Of a stretch of DNA of 64,000 nucleotides, positions 1 to 8,610 are shown in pieces; within the stretch, counting starts at the first letter, position 1, and each line of letters opens with the position of its first letter. A program made the translations under genes and the position numbers. Below the pieces are notes generated by a model. The model saw nothing but the letters and a program-made list of their open reading frames with translations. It was not told the origin of the DNA and did no database searches. The stretch covers positions 1 to 64,000 of the forward strand of contig CAYVFI010000011.1 of the NCBI GenBank assembly GCA_964450955.1, written 5' to 3'. Source of the DNA: CAYNWT01 sp964450955. GTDB lineage: Bacteria; Planctomycetota; Planctomycetia; Planctomycetales; Planctomycetaceae.

Positions 1-40
1 GTCTCAGTCTCAGTCTCAGTCTCAGTCTCAGTCTCAGTCT
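1..40. repeat. Hexanucleotide tandem repeat (GTCTCA)n at window edge
   Basis: Six full copies and a partial copy of GTCTCA run from the first base to position 40. The array reaches the window edge, so its true length is unknown. Its right end includes the stop codon of the RtcB gene (positions 34-36 on the minus strand), so the repeat lies at and beyond the 3' end of that gene. A hexamer repeat keeps the reading frame when its copy number changes. Confidence 0.9.
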
Positions 41-1428
41 TCCGCACGGCTGCCGTCTCCACACATCCGCACAATCTTTGGATCAAACCGCGCGACAATC
101 TCCACAAGGTCGCTTTGAGCGGCCATCACTTCGTGGATGTCTTTGTAGACACCAGGAACTTCGTCGGCTCCGGCTGCCAGAACGCGGACACCCTTCTTTT
201 CCAGGTCACGCCGCACTGCGTTGAACTTGTACTTCTGTTTTGCCTTGCGTCTGGACATCCGCCGGCCGGCTCCGTGGGCAGCCGAATGCAGACTGGCAGC
301 GCTACCTTTGCCGCGAACCACAAACGCCGGATCGGCCATGGAACCTGGAATCACACCCAACACACCTTCGCCAGCAGGAGTCGCTCCCTTGCGGTGAACC
401 ACAACATCGCGCCCAGCGTGGTTCTCAAGCCATGCAAAATTATGATGGTTCTCCACCTGCGCGAGTACGCGGGCACCCAGGATTTTTAGAACGAGGCGGT
501 GCAACACGTCGTGGTTTGCTGAGGCGTAGTCGCCCATCAGATTCATCGCGGCCCAGTACTCGCGGCCTTCCTGCGAATCCATGCCCAGCCATCCAAGTCG
601 CCCGAATTCGGTCGCAAACTGTCGCGGCAGTTTGGATCGAGCGATATTCGAATACGTATCGCAAACCGACGCCCCGGTCCCGCGACTTCCGCTGTGGCTT
701 AGCAGCGCGACGTATTCGCCTGCGTCTAACCCAAGATCGTCCGCGCGCTGGGTGAGAGTCAACTTACCGAACTCAGCAAAGTGATTGCCGGAACCTGATG
801 TTCCCAACTGCTTACGCGCTTTGTCTTTATTGATCCTTGTAACGCGGCTGACGGTCCAGTCCTGATCCATGACAGCGTGATCCTGCGGCTTCTCATGCGC
901 GCAGCCGACACCGAAGCGCGTGCCTCGCATCAGCGAATCGCGGTACTGTTCGAACCGCTTGTCCAAAGTCGCCACCGGCATATCGATGACCGTCATCTTC
1001 ATACGGCACGCAATATCGACTCCCACAGCGTACGGAATCACCGCGTTGTCCAAAGCCAGAACACCGCCGATTGGTAACCCATACCCAATGTGCGCATCAG
1101 GCATTAGCGCCGCCCCAACAGCGCTTGGAACCGCGCAGGCGTTCCGCATTTGTTCATGCGCGCCCTCGTCAATTTCGGTTCCCCACGTCTGATAGTCGAC
1201 GGGCTCTCGCGGTTCCAACGGAACGTCGTAGCTAAGCAGTTCCTGCGCAAGAGAGCTGAAGGGCGAGTCGCCGACAAACATGGACGGATTATCCAAAACC
1301 TCCTGCAACCGGTCTCGCAGCGCGCGGCCGCGTATGCTGTCGGCTGAAGCGGCCTGCTGGACTGCAGTCACTGCGGTGTTAATGCAAAACTCAGGAACAC
1401 CAAGTTTGCGGAGTTGCTTGCGATTCAT
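34..1428 (-). CDS. rtcB: RtcB family RNA ligase
   Basis: Predicted 464-residue RtcB-type RNA ligase, which joins 2',3'-cyclic phosphate or 3'-phosphate ends to 5'-OH ends using GTP and Mn2+. Visible family motifs are GVDIACRM (metal-binding Cys near residue 140), GSGNHFAEFG, LSHSGSRGTG, VENHHNFAW, and HRKGATPA, which holds the histidine guanylylated in the family, followed by a C-terminal SAAHGAGRRMSR motif. The usual GVDIGCGM is changed to GVDIACRM, which keeps the Cys. The ATG start at 1428 is the only plausible one. No archease gene lies beside it; the neighbour is a divergent beta-helix gene. The role, RNA repair or tRNA maturation, is inferred from the family. Confidence 0.9.
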   Translation of the reverse strand: MNRKQLRKLGVPEFCINTAVTAVQQAASADSIRGRALRDRLQEVLDNPSMFVGDSPFSSLAQELLSYDVPLEPREPVDYQTWGTEIDEGAHEQMRNACAVPSAVGAALMPDAHIGYGLPIGGVLALDNAVIPYAVGVDIACRMKMTVIDMPVATLDKRFEQYRDSLMRGTRFGVGCAHEKPQDHAVMDQDWTVSRVTRINKDKARKQLGTSGSGNHFAEFGKLTLTQRADDLGLDAGEYVALLSHSGSRGTGASVCDTYSNIARSKLPRQFATEFGRLGWLGMDSQEGREYWAAMNLMGDYASANHDVLHRLVLKILGARVLAQVENHHNFAWLENHAGRDVVVHRKGATPAGEGVLGVIPGSMADPAFVVRGKGSAASLHSAAHGAGRRMSRRKAKQKYKFNAVRRDLEKKGVRVLAAGADEVPGVYKDIHEVMAAQSDLVEIVARFDPKIVRMCGDGSRAED

Positions 1429-1525
1429 GGTCGTGGCCGGAAAAGTAACGAAGTATCCAAGACGACACGCGGCTGCCCGCCGGGTTCACTCATTGTCAGA
1501 ACTCGGCGTCACAGAAAGCTAACAC

Positions 1526-2926
1526 ATGACAAACGTACGCGATTTCGGTGCCGCCGGCGATGGCGTGACTGATGACTCTGAAGCTATCCAACACGCGGTT
1601 GATGAAGCGGGCGGATTGCTTGAGTTCCCACCGGGCGACTATCTCATCAAACGCCCTATCGTGTTGCAGTTGAATGAGTGCGGCCGCACTTCCATCCATG
1701 GTTCGGGAGGAACCGCCAAGGTCATCATGGCCGGCCCTGGCGCAGCGTTCCGGTTGCTGGCAACTCATGCGAAGTCGGCCGACCCGCTTGGTTTCCGTCC
1801 CGAAGAGTGGCAGAGGGAACGCATGCCAATGGTGCGCGACATCGAAATCGAGGGTCGTCACCCGCTCGCCGACGGGATACAGATTACCGGTGTGATGCAG
1901 CCCACCATCACCGGTGTCTTGATTCGCGAAGTTCGAACCGCAATTCACATCACAGACCGAGCCCGCAATGTGATCGTGAGCCACTGCCATCTTTATGACA
2001 ACACGGGGGTCGGCATTCACCTGGACGACGTCAACCTGCACCAAACAATCATTGCCGACAATCACATCAGCTACTGCGGCCGCAGCGGCATTCGAATTGA
2101 GAACAGCGAGATCCGAAACCTGCAGATCACCGGCAACGACATTGAATACAACAACGCGAAAACTCACGCTGACAAAGATCTTAACAACGACGCAATGACC
2201 GGCGAAATTTACATTGACGCCCGACAAGGCAGCGTCCGCGAAGGCACGATTTGCAGCAATACTATCCAGGCAACCTACAGCCCAAACGGAGCCAACATCC
2301 GGTTCGTCGGCGCCGGCGAAGGCGTGAACCACAAAGCCGGCATGTGGACCATCAACGGGAACCTGATTGGCAGCCAGGCAATTAACATCCACCTGCAGTC
2401 AGCTCGAGGCATCACCATCACCGGCAACCACATGTATAGCGCGCATCGCCGTAATGTTTTGGTTCAGGACAGCCGTAACATCGTTATCAGCGCCAATTGT
2501 TTCGGCCACAACCCTGACTACAAAGACAAGGAAATTTGCACCGGCATCGAGATAGCCAACAGTGAAGACTGCGTTGTCTCCGGCATGCTGATTGAAGATT
2601 GCATCAGCGGTCAAAACACCGTCACCGGCGCGCCCAGGGTGGGACGCAAAGCGTTGTTTGAAATCCACGGCTCCAGACGCATCATCGTTACAGGTGTGCA
2701 ACTGACTAATGCCAGCCCCTGTGGCATTAGCGTCAGCGATTGTTCTGACACGCTGATTAGCGCATCGGCAGTCCTGGAATCTCGCAGCAAGTCGAAACTG
2801 CTGCGGGCCGTTCGCTGGTCCGGTAAGGGAACCGGAAACATGCTTAGCAACTGCCGGCTACACACCGCACCGGATCTCGATCCCGCTTCCGAAGTCACGG
2901 CCACGGGTAACGTTACCGGTCCTTAG
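1526..2926 (+). CDS. Right-handed parallel beta-helix (pectate-lyase-like) protein
   Basis: 466-residue protein that opens with VRDFGAAGDGVTDDSEAIQ, the N-terminal signature of the pectate-lyase-3 / glycosyl hydrolase 28-like beta-helix superfamily. The rest is a run of short beta-strand turns rich in Asn, Ile and Gly (for example ITGNHMYSAHRRNVLVQDS) consistent with parallel beta-helix coils up to about residue 450. No signal peptide is visible, so export is uncertain. Substrate unknown; catalytic residues cannot be assigned by eye. It overlaps the convergent DUF6265 gene by 14 bases at the 3' ends. Start ATG at 1526 lies 97 bases from the divergent rtcB start. Confidence 0.75.
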   Translation: MTNVRDFGAAGDGVTDDSEAIQHAVDEAGGLLEFPPGDYLIKRPIVLQLNECGRTSIHGSGGTAKVIMAGPGAAFRLLATHAKSADPLGFRPEEWQRERMPMVRDIEIEGRHPLADGIQITGVMQPTITGVLIREVRTAIHITDRARNVIVSHCHLYDNTGVGIHLDDVNLHQTIIADNHISYCGRSGIRIENSEIRNLQITGNDIEYNNAKTHADKDLNNDAMTGEIYIDARQGSVREGTICSNTIQATYSPNGANIRFVGAGEGVNHKAGMWTINGNLIGSQAINIHLQSARGITITGNHMYSAHRRNVLVQDSRNIVISANCFGHNPDYKDKEICTGIEIANSEDCVVSGMLIEDCISGQNTVTGAPRVGRKALFEIHGSRRIIVTGVQLTNASPCGISVSDCSDTLISASAVLESRSKSKLLRAVRWSGKGTGNMLSNCRLHTAPDLDPASEVTATGNVTGP

Positions 2927-3476
2927 TTCGTGGCGTCTCGCGTGTCGGTGCCGGCGGGCGTTTGCGAAAGACGAACTCGCCCTCCTGCAGGCTGCCGTCT
3001 TTTTGCTTCATCGCGACGTACGCGTGCAGCACATTGTTCTTATCCAGTCGGTACGTAAGCCCGTCAAACCACGCAGTCTGATGTTCCACTTTGATCAATT
3101 TGAACTCTGTGAACTTCTCTTTCTCTTCCCAGCCCTTCATCTTTGAATCGAAGTGCTTGAGCTTAAGCGTCAGCGACTTCTGTTCTTCGACCAACATGAA
3201 GAATTCAGAGAACACAAGCTTGCCCTCGTTTACCAGGCGGAACGTTCCAACCATAGTCCCGGCCATCGGGGCGCTCCAGATTTCGTCCGCCTGACCGCCA
3301 AGCCCTTCCCCAATCCACTCACCACGCAACCAACTGACATCGGAAAGCGTCGCCGGCTGGCGAGCCTCACCCGTGGCAAGCTGTTGAGTATTCTTAGTGG
3401 CTTGTTTTTGAGGCTCTGGCTGCAACGAACCCAGGATTCCAGTAACAACCAGCAGCAACAAGGCAAATCGAAACAC
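2913..3476 (-). CDS. DUF6265-type secreted protein
   Basis: 187-residue protein with a hydrophobic N-terminal segment (FALLLLVVTGILGS, residues 4-17) that looks like a signal peptide or anchor. The mature part starts with the DVSWLRGEWIGEG motif and continues as a lipocalin-like beta domain (DEIWSAPMAGTMVGTFRLV, SLTLKLKHFD), typical of DUF6265. Molecular function is unknown; members often carry export signals. A run of Gln, Lys and Thr separates the signal from the domain. The gene overlaps the beta-helix gene tail to tail by 14 bases. No partner gene suggests a pathway. Confidence 0.7.
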   Translation of the reverse strand: MFRFALLLLVVTGILGSLQPEPQKQATKNTQQLATGEARQPATLSDVSWLRGEWIGEGLGGQADEIWSAPMAGTMVGTFRLVNEGKLVFSEFFMLVEEQKSLTLKLKHFDSKMKGWEEKEKFTEFKLIKVEHQTAWFDGLTYRLDKNNVLHAYVAMKQKDGSLQEGEFVFRKRPPAPTRETPRTKDR

Positions 3477-3541
3477 GGGGCCACCTTCCAGGCGTGATCA
3501 TGAATATCGCGCAGTTATAAGCCATCGCCGCACCGACCGTG

Positions 3542-4513
3542 CTACTTAGCAACGACACCGGGTTCTGGCCCCAACTTCCGAATGCGCGACCATAGGTCAA
3601 TCAGCAGGACGACAGCTGTGGCGCTGACAAACAGCGTCAGCAGCAGCACTGTCTCACCGTTCTGCGGAATCGGCCATTCTCGAATCGGCCAAAGCTTGCG
3701 AAGCGAACCCAGCATGAATCCGCACAGAATTGCCATGGTCACATCGTGGTGCCTGGCCAACAACCACTTTACGACACGACTGAATGCCAGCAGGCCGGTC
3801 AGACAACCAAAGCAAAACGTGAGGATGGTCAGAATCGAATCGACGGTAATTTCGCCCTGCAACACGCCCTTCAACTGTCCGGTGATGTATTCATACTTGC
3901 CCAGCACCAGCAGAATGAACGCTCCGCTGATCCCCGGCAGAATCATTGCACAGATTCCAATCATGCCGCACAGAAAGATGTACCATCGGCCGGTCGGAGG
4001 CGACTGCAACGCGGCGAGCCCCATCAACCACGCCGCAACAACAATACCCGCTATGAAACAGGCAATCGTGCCGCCATTCCATCGCACAATGCGACGGGAC
4101 ACAATCAACGTGGACGCCAGAATCAAACCACAGAACACAGCATGTGTTCGCGCTTCGTGGTTTTCCAGCAGGTAGTGCATCAGAGACGCCAGCGACAGAA
4201 TTCCGGCAGCAATGCCAGCTCCCAATGCGGCAACAAAACGGAAGTCGATGTGTTCTGCGGCCGCTTTGAAGTCTCGCCTGAGAACGTGTTCCAACAAAGT
4301 TTTGTTGGCTTTCGTGATGGCGCTGACCAGGCGTCCGTAGACGTTCAGAATTAAAGCGACCGTGCCACCGGAAACTCCCGGTACCACATCCGCCGCGCCC
4401 ATTAGTACGCCAGCGCCGACATGGCGAAGGTCTTGAGCGAAGCTCGCCGGAGGCACGTCCCTTGAAGGACCGCTGGCTGATTGGGAAGCTGGTTCTGAGT
4501 TCAGTGAGGTCAT
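3542..4513 (-). CDS. DUF368 membrane protein (PopT-type polyprenyl-phosphate transporter)
   Basis: 323-residue polytopic membrane protein. The signature near residues 30-55 (GVLMGAADVVPGVSGGTVAL) and a second, inverted copy around 185-205 (ILPGISGAFILLVLGKYEYI) identify the DUF368 family, which has been shown to recycle undecaprenyl phosphate across the cytoplasmic membrane. About eight hydrophobic segments are visible. The reading frame is open upstream to 4630, but the first 39 residues there are Arg/Ser/Cys-rich and not family-like, so the ATG at 4513 is preferred. Lipid carrier recycling would serve peptidoglycan and the polysaccharide locus at the other end of this window; that link is inference. 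Confidence 0.8.
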   Translation of the reverse strand: MTSLNSEPASQSASGPSRDVPPASFAQDLRHVGAGVLMGAADVVPGVSGGTVALILNVYGRLVSAITKANKTLLEHVLRRDFKAAAEHIDFRFVAALGAGIAAGILSLASLMHYLLENHEARTHAVFCGLILASTLIVSRRIVRWNGGTIACFIAGIVVAAWLMGLAALQSPPTGRWYIFLCGMIGICAMILPGISGAFILLVLGKYEYITGQLKGVLQGEITVDSILTILTFCFGCLTGLLAFSRVVKWLLARHHDVTMAILCGFMLGSLRKLWPIREWPIPQNGETVLLLTLFVSATAVVLLIDLWSRIRKLGPEPGVVAK

Positions 4514-4669
4514 TTTGGCAAACCGGTTGAGTGTCTGGCAGCAGTGCTGATAACGTGTGACAGGCCAACCACGCGCACTGTATGATTTTCGGCGTGATGG
4601 TGTTGGGAAATTCAATCGATACACGCCCAAAGGGGGAGAACCATTAAGGGAACGGGGCTACGAACCAAG

Positions 4670-5344
4670 TTGGACGTCCGGCGAGTCTGGTATTGTCCGC
4701 GTTGCGAGCGGACACTCAAACTCAAAGGCAATGTGACCTCACGGACGTGTGGCTGTGGTTCGGAGACGAAGTTCATGCAGCTGAAAGAGCAGCATCGACC
4801 TTTCCGTGGACATCAGCCAATTCGGCCGATCGAAGAAGTCCGCCCGGAACCGGATGACGCCCCAACAGAGGAAGTTGAACCGAAGCCGGCTGCCATGGGT
4901 ATCGAGGAGTACATGGCCTCAATCCCCAGCCCGGCACTACCGAAAGCAGAAGACGCACCTCCCAAAGCAAAAGCACGGACTGCGACGACCAGCGGTGGTT
5001 CCGACAGTACGCTGGATGCTACCCCCGATCCCGGCACCGACGAGGCAAAGCCAAATCGCAGGAAGAGACGACGTCGCCGCGGCCGCAAGTCGAAGGGTCC
5101 GGATACCAAGGCGTCCACCGAAGCCACTGTCGGCTCATCCGGCAAGATGTCCGAACCGGCCAACCCTGCGACAGGCAAGCCCGCTTCACAAAGGACAACG
5201 GACCAAAACTCAACAGCAGCAGGATCTGCCCCTAAATCTGATGGTGCGTCCTCGGAAGAGTCCACAGAGAAGAAGTCCGGCAAACGTCGCCGACGCAGAC
5301 GACGTCGCAAGAGCCCCGGTAACAAGAAGCCATCGGACTCGTAG
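4670..5344 (+). CDS. Zinc-ribbon protein with Arg/Lys-rich tail
   Basis: 224-residue protein of unknown function. The N-terminus has a compact zinc-ribbon motif (CPRC about residue 9, CGCG about residue 27). A low-complexity Pro/Glu/Ala linker follows, then two strongly basic blocks, RRKRRRRRGRKSKG near residue 125 and KRRRRRRRRKSPGNKK near the C-terminus. The layout suggests a nucleic-acid-binding protein with a disordered tail, but no family is recognised. The start is a TTG at 4670; the next in-frame ATG (about 4775) would remove the zinc ribbon, so the TTG is preferred. It is divergent from the DUF368 gene. Confidence 0.6.
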   Translation: MDVRRVWYCPRCERTLKLKGNVTSRTCGCGSETKFMQLKEQHRPFRGHQPIRPIEEVRPEPDDAPTEEVEPKPAAMGIEEYMASIPSPALPKAEDAPPKAKARTATTSGGSDSTLDATPDPGTDEAKPNRRKRRRRRGRKSKGPDTKASTEATVGSSGKMSEPANPATGKPASQRTTDQNSTAAGSAPKSDGASSEESTEKKSGKRRRRRRRRKSPGNKKPSDS

Positions 5345-5523
5345 GCCAAGAAGCACCTCGACCACCCCTCTCTAATTGCCCAACCGGTACGATTCCTACA
5401 TTTGCGCCAAAGCTGAGGATCCGTACGACCGATACTCTGAGTAAGTCGGCGTATTAGCGCGCAGCGACTTGATTGGCGCTATCCGGTGCCAGTCGTGATG
5501 AACTCCTTCGGCGAGCGACGGTC

Positions 5524-6813
5524 ATGATTCGTCCAAATCCTTTCCTTTTCGCGTTGGCTGGTCTGCTGCTGGCAGTTCCGTCCGCGATGGCTCAAATGCC
5601 CTCGTACGGTCCACCACCGATGGTCGGCGGATACGGCGGCGTCCCTCCGGGAGTCAGCTACGACCAAAACGTCGTCAACTACCGAGTGAACCAGCACGGC
5701 AGTCGTTGGAACGAATCGCAACCGATTGAAGCCTTTCTGTCACAGGTTTCACGTCGCAGTTGGATTAAAGTCGAGTACATGCTGTGGGATATCGAAGATC
5801 CCGGGCAACGTACCATCGGTGCACCGATCGGCGATGAAGATGGACGAGTTCCATTTCAGGTTGAGAACCCTGCGACCGGTGACCTGTTTGGCTTTGCAGT
5901 CGTCCCCAACTTCGACAACGTCACGCTCAACGACAATATCTCTGTGCGGGGTACGTATGGAATTTGGTTTGATGGCGGAGAAATTGAATTCAGCGTTTTC
6001 GGAAACGAACAGTCTTCAGACCGCGTCAGCTTTCCAAACCTGCAGGCGAACCGACCGGAAGATCCGGATCCCCTGGATCCAAACCCGCCTGCTCCGGACG
6101 CCGGACTGGGAACCGAAAACAACCCCAACGTCATCATTCCACTTACCTCAAACGGTGGCGTGAGTGATAGCGGCAGCGTCGCCTTTCTGGGCTTCGACTC
6201 CAGCTACGACGCGACTTTGCGCAGCCAGTTTTGGGGAACCGAGTTTAACATCCTGTCCAAACCACAGGCATCTGTGAATGCACTTCAGTGGCAGTGGCTG
6301 GGTGGTATTCGCTACGTCAGCTTCGACGAAGACTTCAACCAACGCGGGGTTAACGATGCTGGCGGCACAATAGCCCCGGAAGTCTTCAACATTCGATCAT
6401 CAACCACCAACAACATGTACGGTCCAACCGCGGGCTTCCGAGCCAAGCTGGACAGTAAGTATGTGACACTTAGTGTGACTCCGCGTATCACATTCGCTCT
6501 AAATGACCACACCAACCGGCTCAGCACTTCCGGCAGCGGTTTCGATTCACCCAGCAACTTCTCCGACGAACAAATCGATTTTACCACGCTGACCCAAGTG
6601 TCGTTCCTGGCAGAAGTTCACCCATCAGAAGGCTGGACATTCTTTGGCGGCTACGATTTCTTCTGGAGCTCTCGAACCTCCAGACCATTCCGAGGCACCG
6701 ACTTCGACAGCAGCATCATTGGTGATTCAGTGAGCCCACAACTGGGGCTGCAGCCGAACCCCGAATCGCTGTCGATTGATGGTTTTAGCTTCGGGGCAAC
6801 CTACCGGTTCTAA
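5524..6813 (+). CDS. BBP7-type outer-membrane beta-barrel protein
   Basis: About 429 residues from the ATG at 5524, which begins a clear signal peptide (PFLFALAGLLLAVPSAMAQ, cleavage after AMA-Q). A Pro/Gly/Tyr-rich segment follows, then alternating beta-strand sequence with many aromatic residues, and the protein ends in FSFGATYRF with a terminal Phe, the usual signal for BAM-dependent barrel insertion. Layout matches the planctomycete BBP7 family of putative porin-like barrels. An in-frame TTG at 5473 would add 17 residues ahead of the signal peptide and is rejected. A terminator hairpin lies about 90 bases downstream. Transport role is inferred. Confidence 0.75.
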   Translation: MIRPNPFLFALAGLLLAVPSAMAQMPSYGPPPMVGGYGGVPPGVSYDQNVVNYRVNQHGSRWNESQPIEAFLSQVSRRSWIKVEYMLWDIEDPGQRTIGAPIGDEDGRVPFQVENPATGDLFGFAVVPNFDNVTLNDNISVRGTYGIWFDGGEIEFSVFGNEQSSDRVSFPNLQANRPEDPDPLDPNPPAPDAGLGTENNPNVIIPLTSNGGVSDSGSVAFLGFDSSYDATLRSQFWGTEFNILSKPQASVNALQWQWLGGIRYVSFDEDFNQRGVNDAGGTIAPEVFNIRSSTTNNMYGPTAGFRAKLDSKYVTLSVTPRITFALNDHTNRLSTSGSGFDSPSNFSDEQIDFTTLTQVSFLAEVHPSEGWTFFGGYDFFWSSRTSRPFRGTDFDSSIIGDSVSPQLGLQPNPESLSIDGFSFGATYRF

Positions 6814-6898
6814 TCATCTGAGCTGCCAACCCGACTGTCCGGACGGCAGTTAAAAAACAAGCAGAGGTGACTTTCGTAGCGGAAGGGGACACCTCAAG

Positions 6899-6934
6899 GA
6901 AGCCGGCCGGGCATTTGTCCCGACCGGCTTTCTT
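6899..6934 (+). terminator. Rho-independent terminator after the BBP7 gene
   Basis: Stem AAGCCGGCCGGG (6900-6911) pairs with CCCGACCGGCTT (6919-6930) with one mismatch and a 7-base loop, followed by TTCTTT. It lies 86 bases after the BBP7 stop codon and has the expected orientation. Confidence 0.75.
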
Positions 6935-7002
6935 TACGTCGTGCCTTCCCTTTACGTCGTGCCTTCTCTTTACGTCGTGCCTTCTCTTTACGTCGTGCCT
7001 TC
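6933..7002. repeat. 18-bp tandem repeat, four copies
   Basis: Unit TTTACGTCGTGCCTTCTC occurs at 6933-6950, 6951-6968, 6969-6986 and 6987-7002 (last copy short by two bases); copy 1 has CCC in place of CTC. The array starts inside the T-rich tail of the preceding terminator. Nothing indicates that it is translated. Confidence 0.9.
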
Positions 7003-7306
7003 GTCAGTGCAGTTCAACAACAGTATTGACGCCCAGGCGACCAAACCCCCGCTCAGGCCGGGGCGTTCTGATTGCGTTTCGTCTTCCTGAGAACCCACCT
7101 TTCCGGATAGGCACGGGAGACACAGGCACCCGCCGGCAGAATAGCGAAGATCCTGAACCGCGTTCGATTATGCCAGTCACAACACCTGGGTCGAACGCGA
7201 TCATGGGACCGTTGCGAAATCACAACGGGGCACATGAGTGTCACGACCAACCCGCGTTCCCAGGCTAGAGTTCGAACGCGACGGACCAATAAGGGATTTT
7301 CCAGCG
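7003..7306. promoter_or_regulatory. Leader region of the HD-GYP gene with repeated TCGAACGCG motifs
   Basis: About 300 bases with no credible gene. It holds a perfect 9-bp inverted repeat, CGCGTTCGA at 7159-7167 and TCGAACGCG at 7191-7199, and a third copy of TCGAACGCG at 7272-7280, 26 bases before the ATG at 7307. The repeated site close to the start is a candidate operator for the c-di-GMP module; no binding protein can be named. An AGGGA Shine-Dalgarno-like sequence precedes the ATG. Confidence 0.4.
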
Positions 7307-8539
7307 ATGAAATCAACTCTCGAAGACACAGAACTCTTCGAACACCTCATGAATGAACTCAAGGCGTTTCATGTTTGTGCGTCTGTTGAGTCGGTTGAAT
7401 CTGAGGTTCCCGAACCGGACCCACTGGCAGCCAGCATTTGGATTATCGATGACGCTTCGGTGAACGTCAAAGTCGTTCAAACCCACCTCCAGACAGAGGG
7501 GTACCAACAGATCACCGGGTTCACGAACCCTCTGGAGGCAATCGATCGGCTTCTGCACGAAACACCGGACGTTGTCCTGCTGGACGTGATGATGCCAGAG
7601 ATCAACGGCATCGAAGTGCTGAAAATTCTGCGATCTCAGACCGCCACAAAACACACTCCGGTTCTAATCCTGTCGGCTTCTTCCGACCGAGACACGCGAC
7701 TGGAAGCACTTGAACTGGGTGCCACTGACTTCCTTAAAAAACCGGTAGATCGAGTAGAACTCATCGCCCGCCTGCGAAACGCTTTGACCATCAAGGCGCA
7801 CCAGGATCGCCTTGAACAATACTCAGAACAGCTGGAGAAAGCGGTTCGGCAACGCACGGCTGATCTGGTGGCTTCACAACTGGAAGTCGTTCACTGCCTG
7901 GCTCGCGCGTCGGAATTCCGCGATGACATTACCGGCCGACACGTGTTCCGCGTCGGTCGCTACGCCGGGATCATTGGCCTGGAACTCGGAATGACACCTG
8001 AGCAGGCTCATCTTCTTGAACTGGCCGCACAGCTACATGACGTCGGCAAGATCGCAATGCCTGATGCCATCTTACTGAAAGAGGGCAAGCTGGAACCAGA
8101 AGAATACTCCACGATGAAGAAGCACTGCGCGCTTGGCAAACGTGTGTTCGAAAAGATGGACAACTCACAGTGGTTGTCCTTCCGCGAACACGCCACGCTG
8201 GGCGGCGAACTGCTGGGGTCTGCCCAGTCGCCCCTGATTCGACTCGCGTCACGCATCGCACTGACGCACCACGAGTGGTGGAATGGCGAAGGCTATCCGC
8301 TGGGGCTGTCGGGCGACGACATTCCACTGGAAGGCCGCATCACAGCCGTCGCTGACGTGTTTGACGCCTTGTCATCACGTCGCCCATACAAGCCAGCCTA
8401 CCCGGTCTCAAAGTGTTTCGACATTTTAAGAGAGAACCGAGGAACGCAGTTTGATCCGGAAGTTCTGGACGCATTCCTCAGACGACGCGACGACATTATC
8501 GGGGTTCAAATCGAGTACGCGGACATCGACGAAATATAA
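7307..8539 (+). CDS. Response regulator with HD-GYP c-di-GMP phosphodiesterase domain
   Basis: About 410 residues. A receiver domain spans roughly residues 45-165, with the acidic pair in WIIDDASVN, the phosphoacceptor Asp in VVLLDVMMPE and the conserved Lys in FLKKPVDR. A short coiled linker leads to an HD-GYP domain (about 200-390) with HDVGKIAMPD, HHEWWNGEGYP and DVFDALSSRRPYK, so the metal ligands and the GYP motif are intact. Predicted role: phosphorylation-controlled hydrolysis of c-di-GMP. Start chosen at the ATG with an upstream AGGGA rather than a GTG at 7238. The next gene encodes a cyclase, so synthesis and breakdown are encoded side by side; no sensor kinase is adjacent. Confidence 0.88.
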   Translation: MKSTLEDTELFEHLMNELKAFHVCASVESVESEVPEPDPLAASIWIIDDASVNVKVVQTHLQTEGYQQITGFTNPLEAIDRLLHETPDVVLLDVMMPEINGIEVLKILRSQTATKHTPVLILSASSDRDTRLEALELGATDFLKKPVDRVELIARLRNALTIKAHQDRLEQYSEQLEKAVRQRTADLVASQLEVVHCLARASEFRDDITGRHVFRVGRYAGIIGLELGMTPEQAHLLELAAQLHDVGKIAMPDAILLKEGKLEPEEYSTMKKHCALGKRVFEKMDNSQWLSFREHATLGGELLGSAQSPLIRLASRIALTHHEWWNGEGYPLGLSGDDIPLEGRITAVADVFDALSSRRPYKPAYPVSKCFDILRENRGTQFDPEVLDAFLRRRDDIIGVQIEYADIDEI

Positions 8540-8610
8540 GCACACATCCGCGACCACAAACGCGGCGACAATTCAAACATTCATTTCTCCGTCGACGGGC
8601 CAATTTCGAC

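Noticed and set aside
6867..7268. Plus-strand open frame containing repeated FTSCLL units
   Set aside because: The repetition comes only from the 18-bp DNA repeat; the frame starts before the terminator hairpin and has no conserved features.
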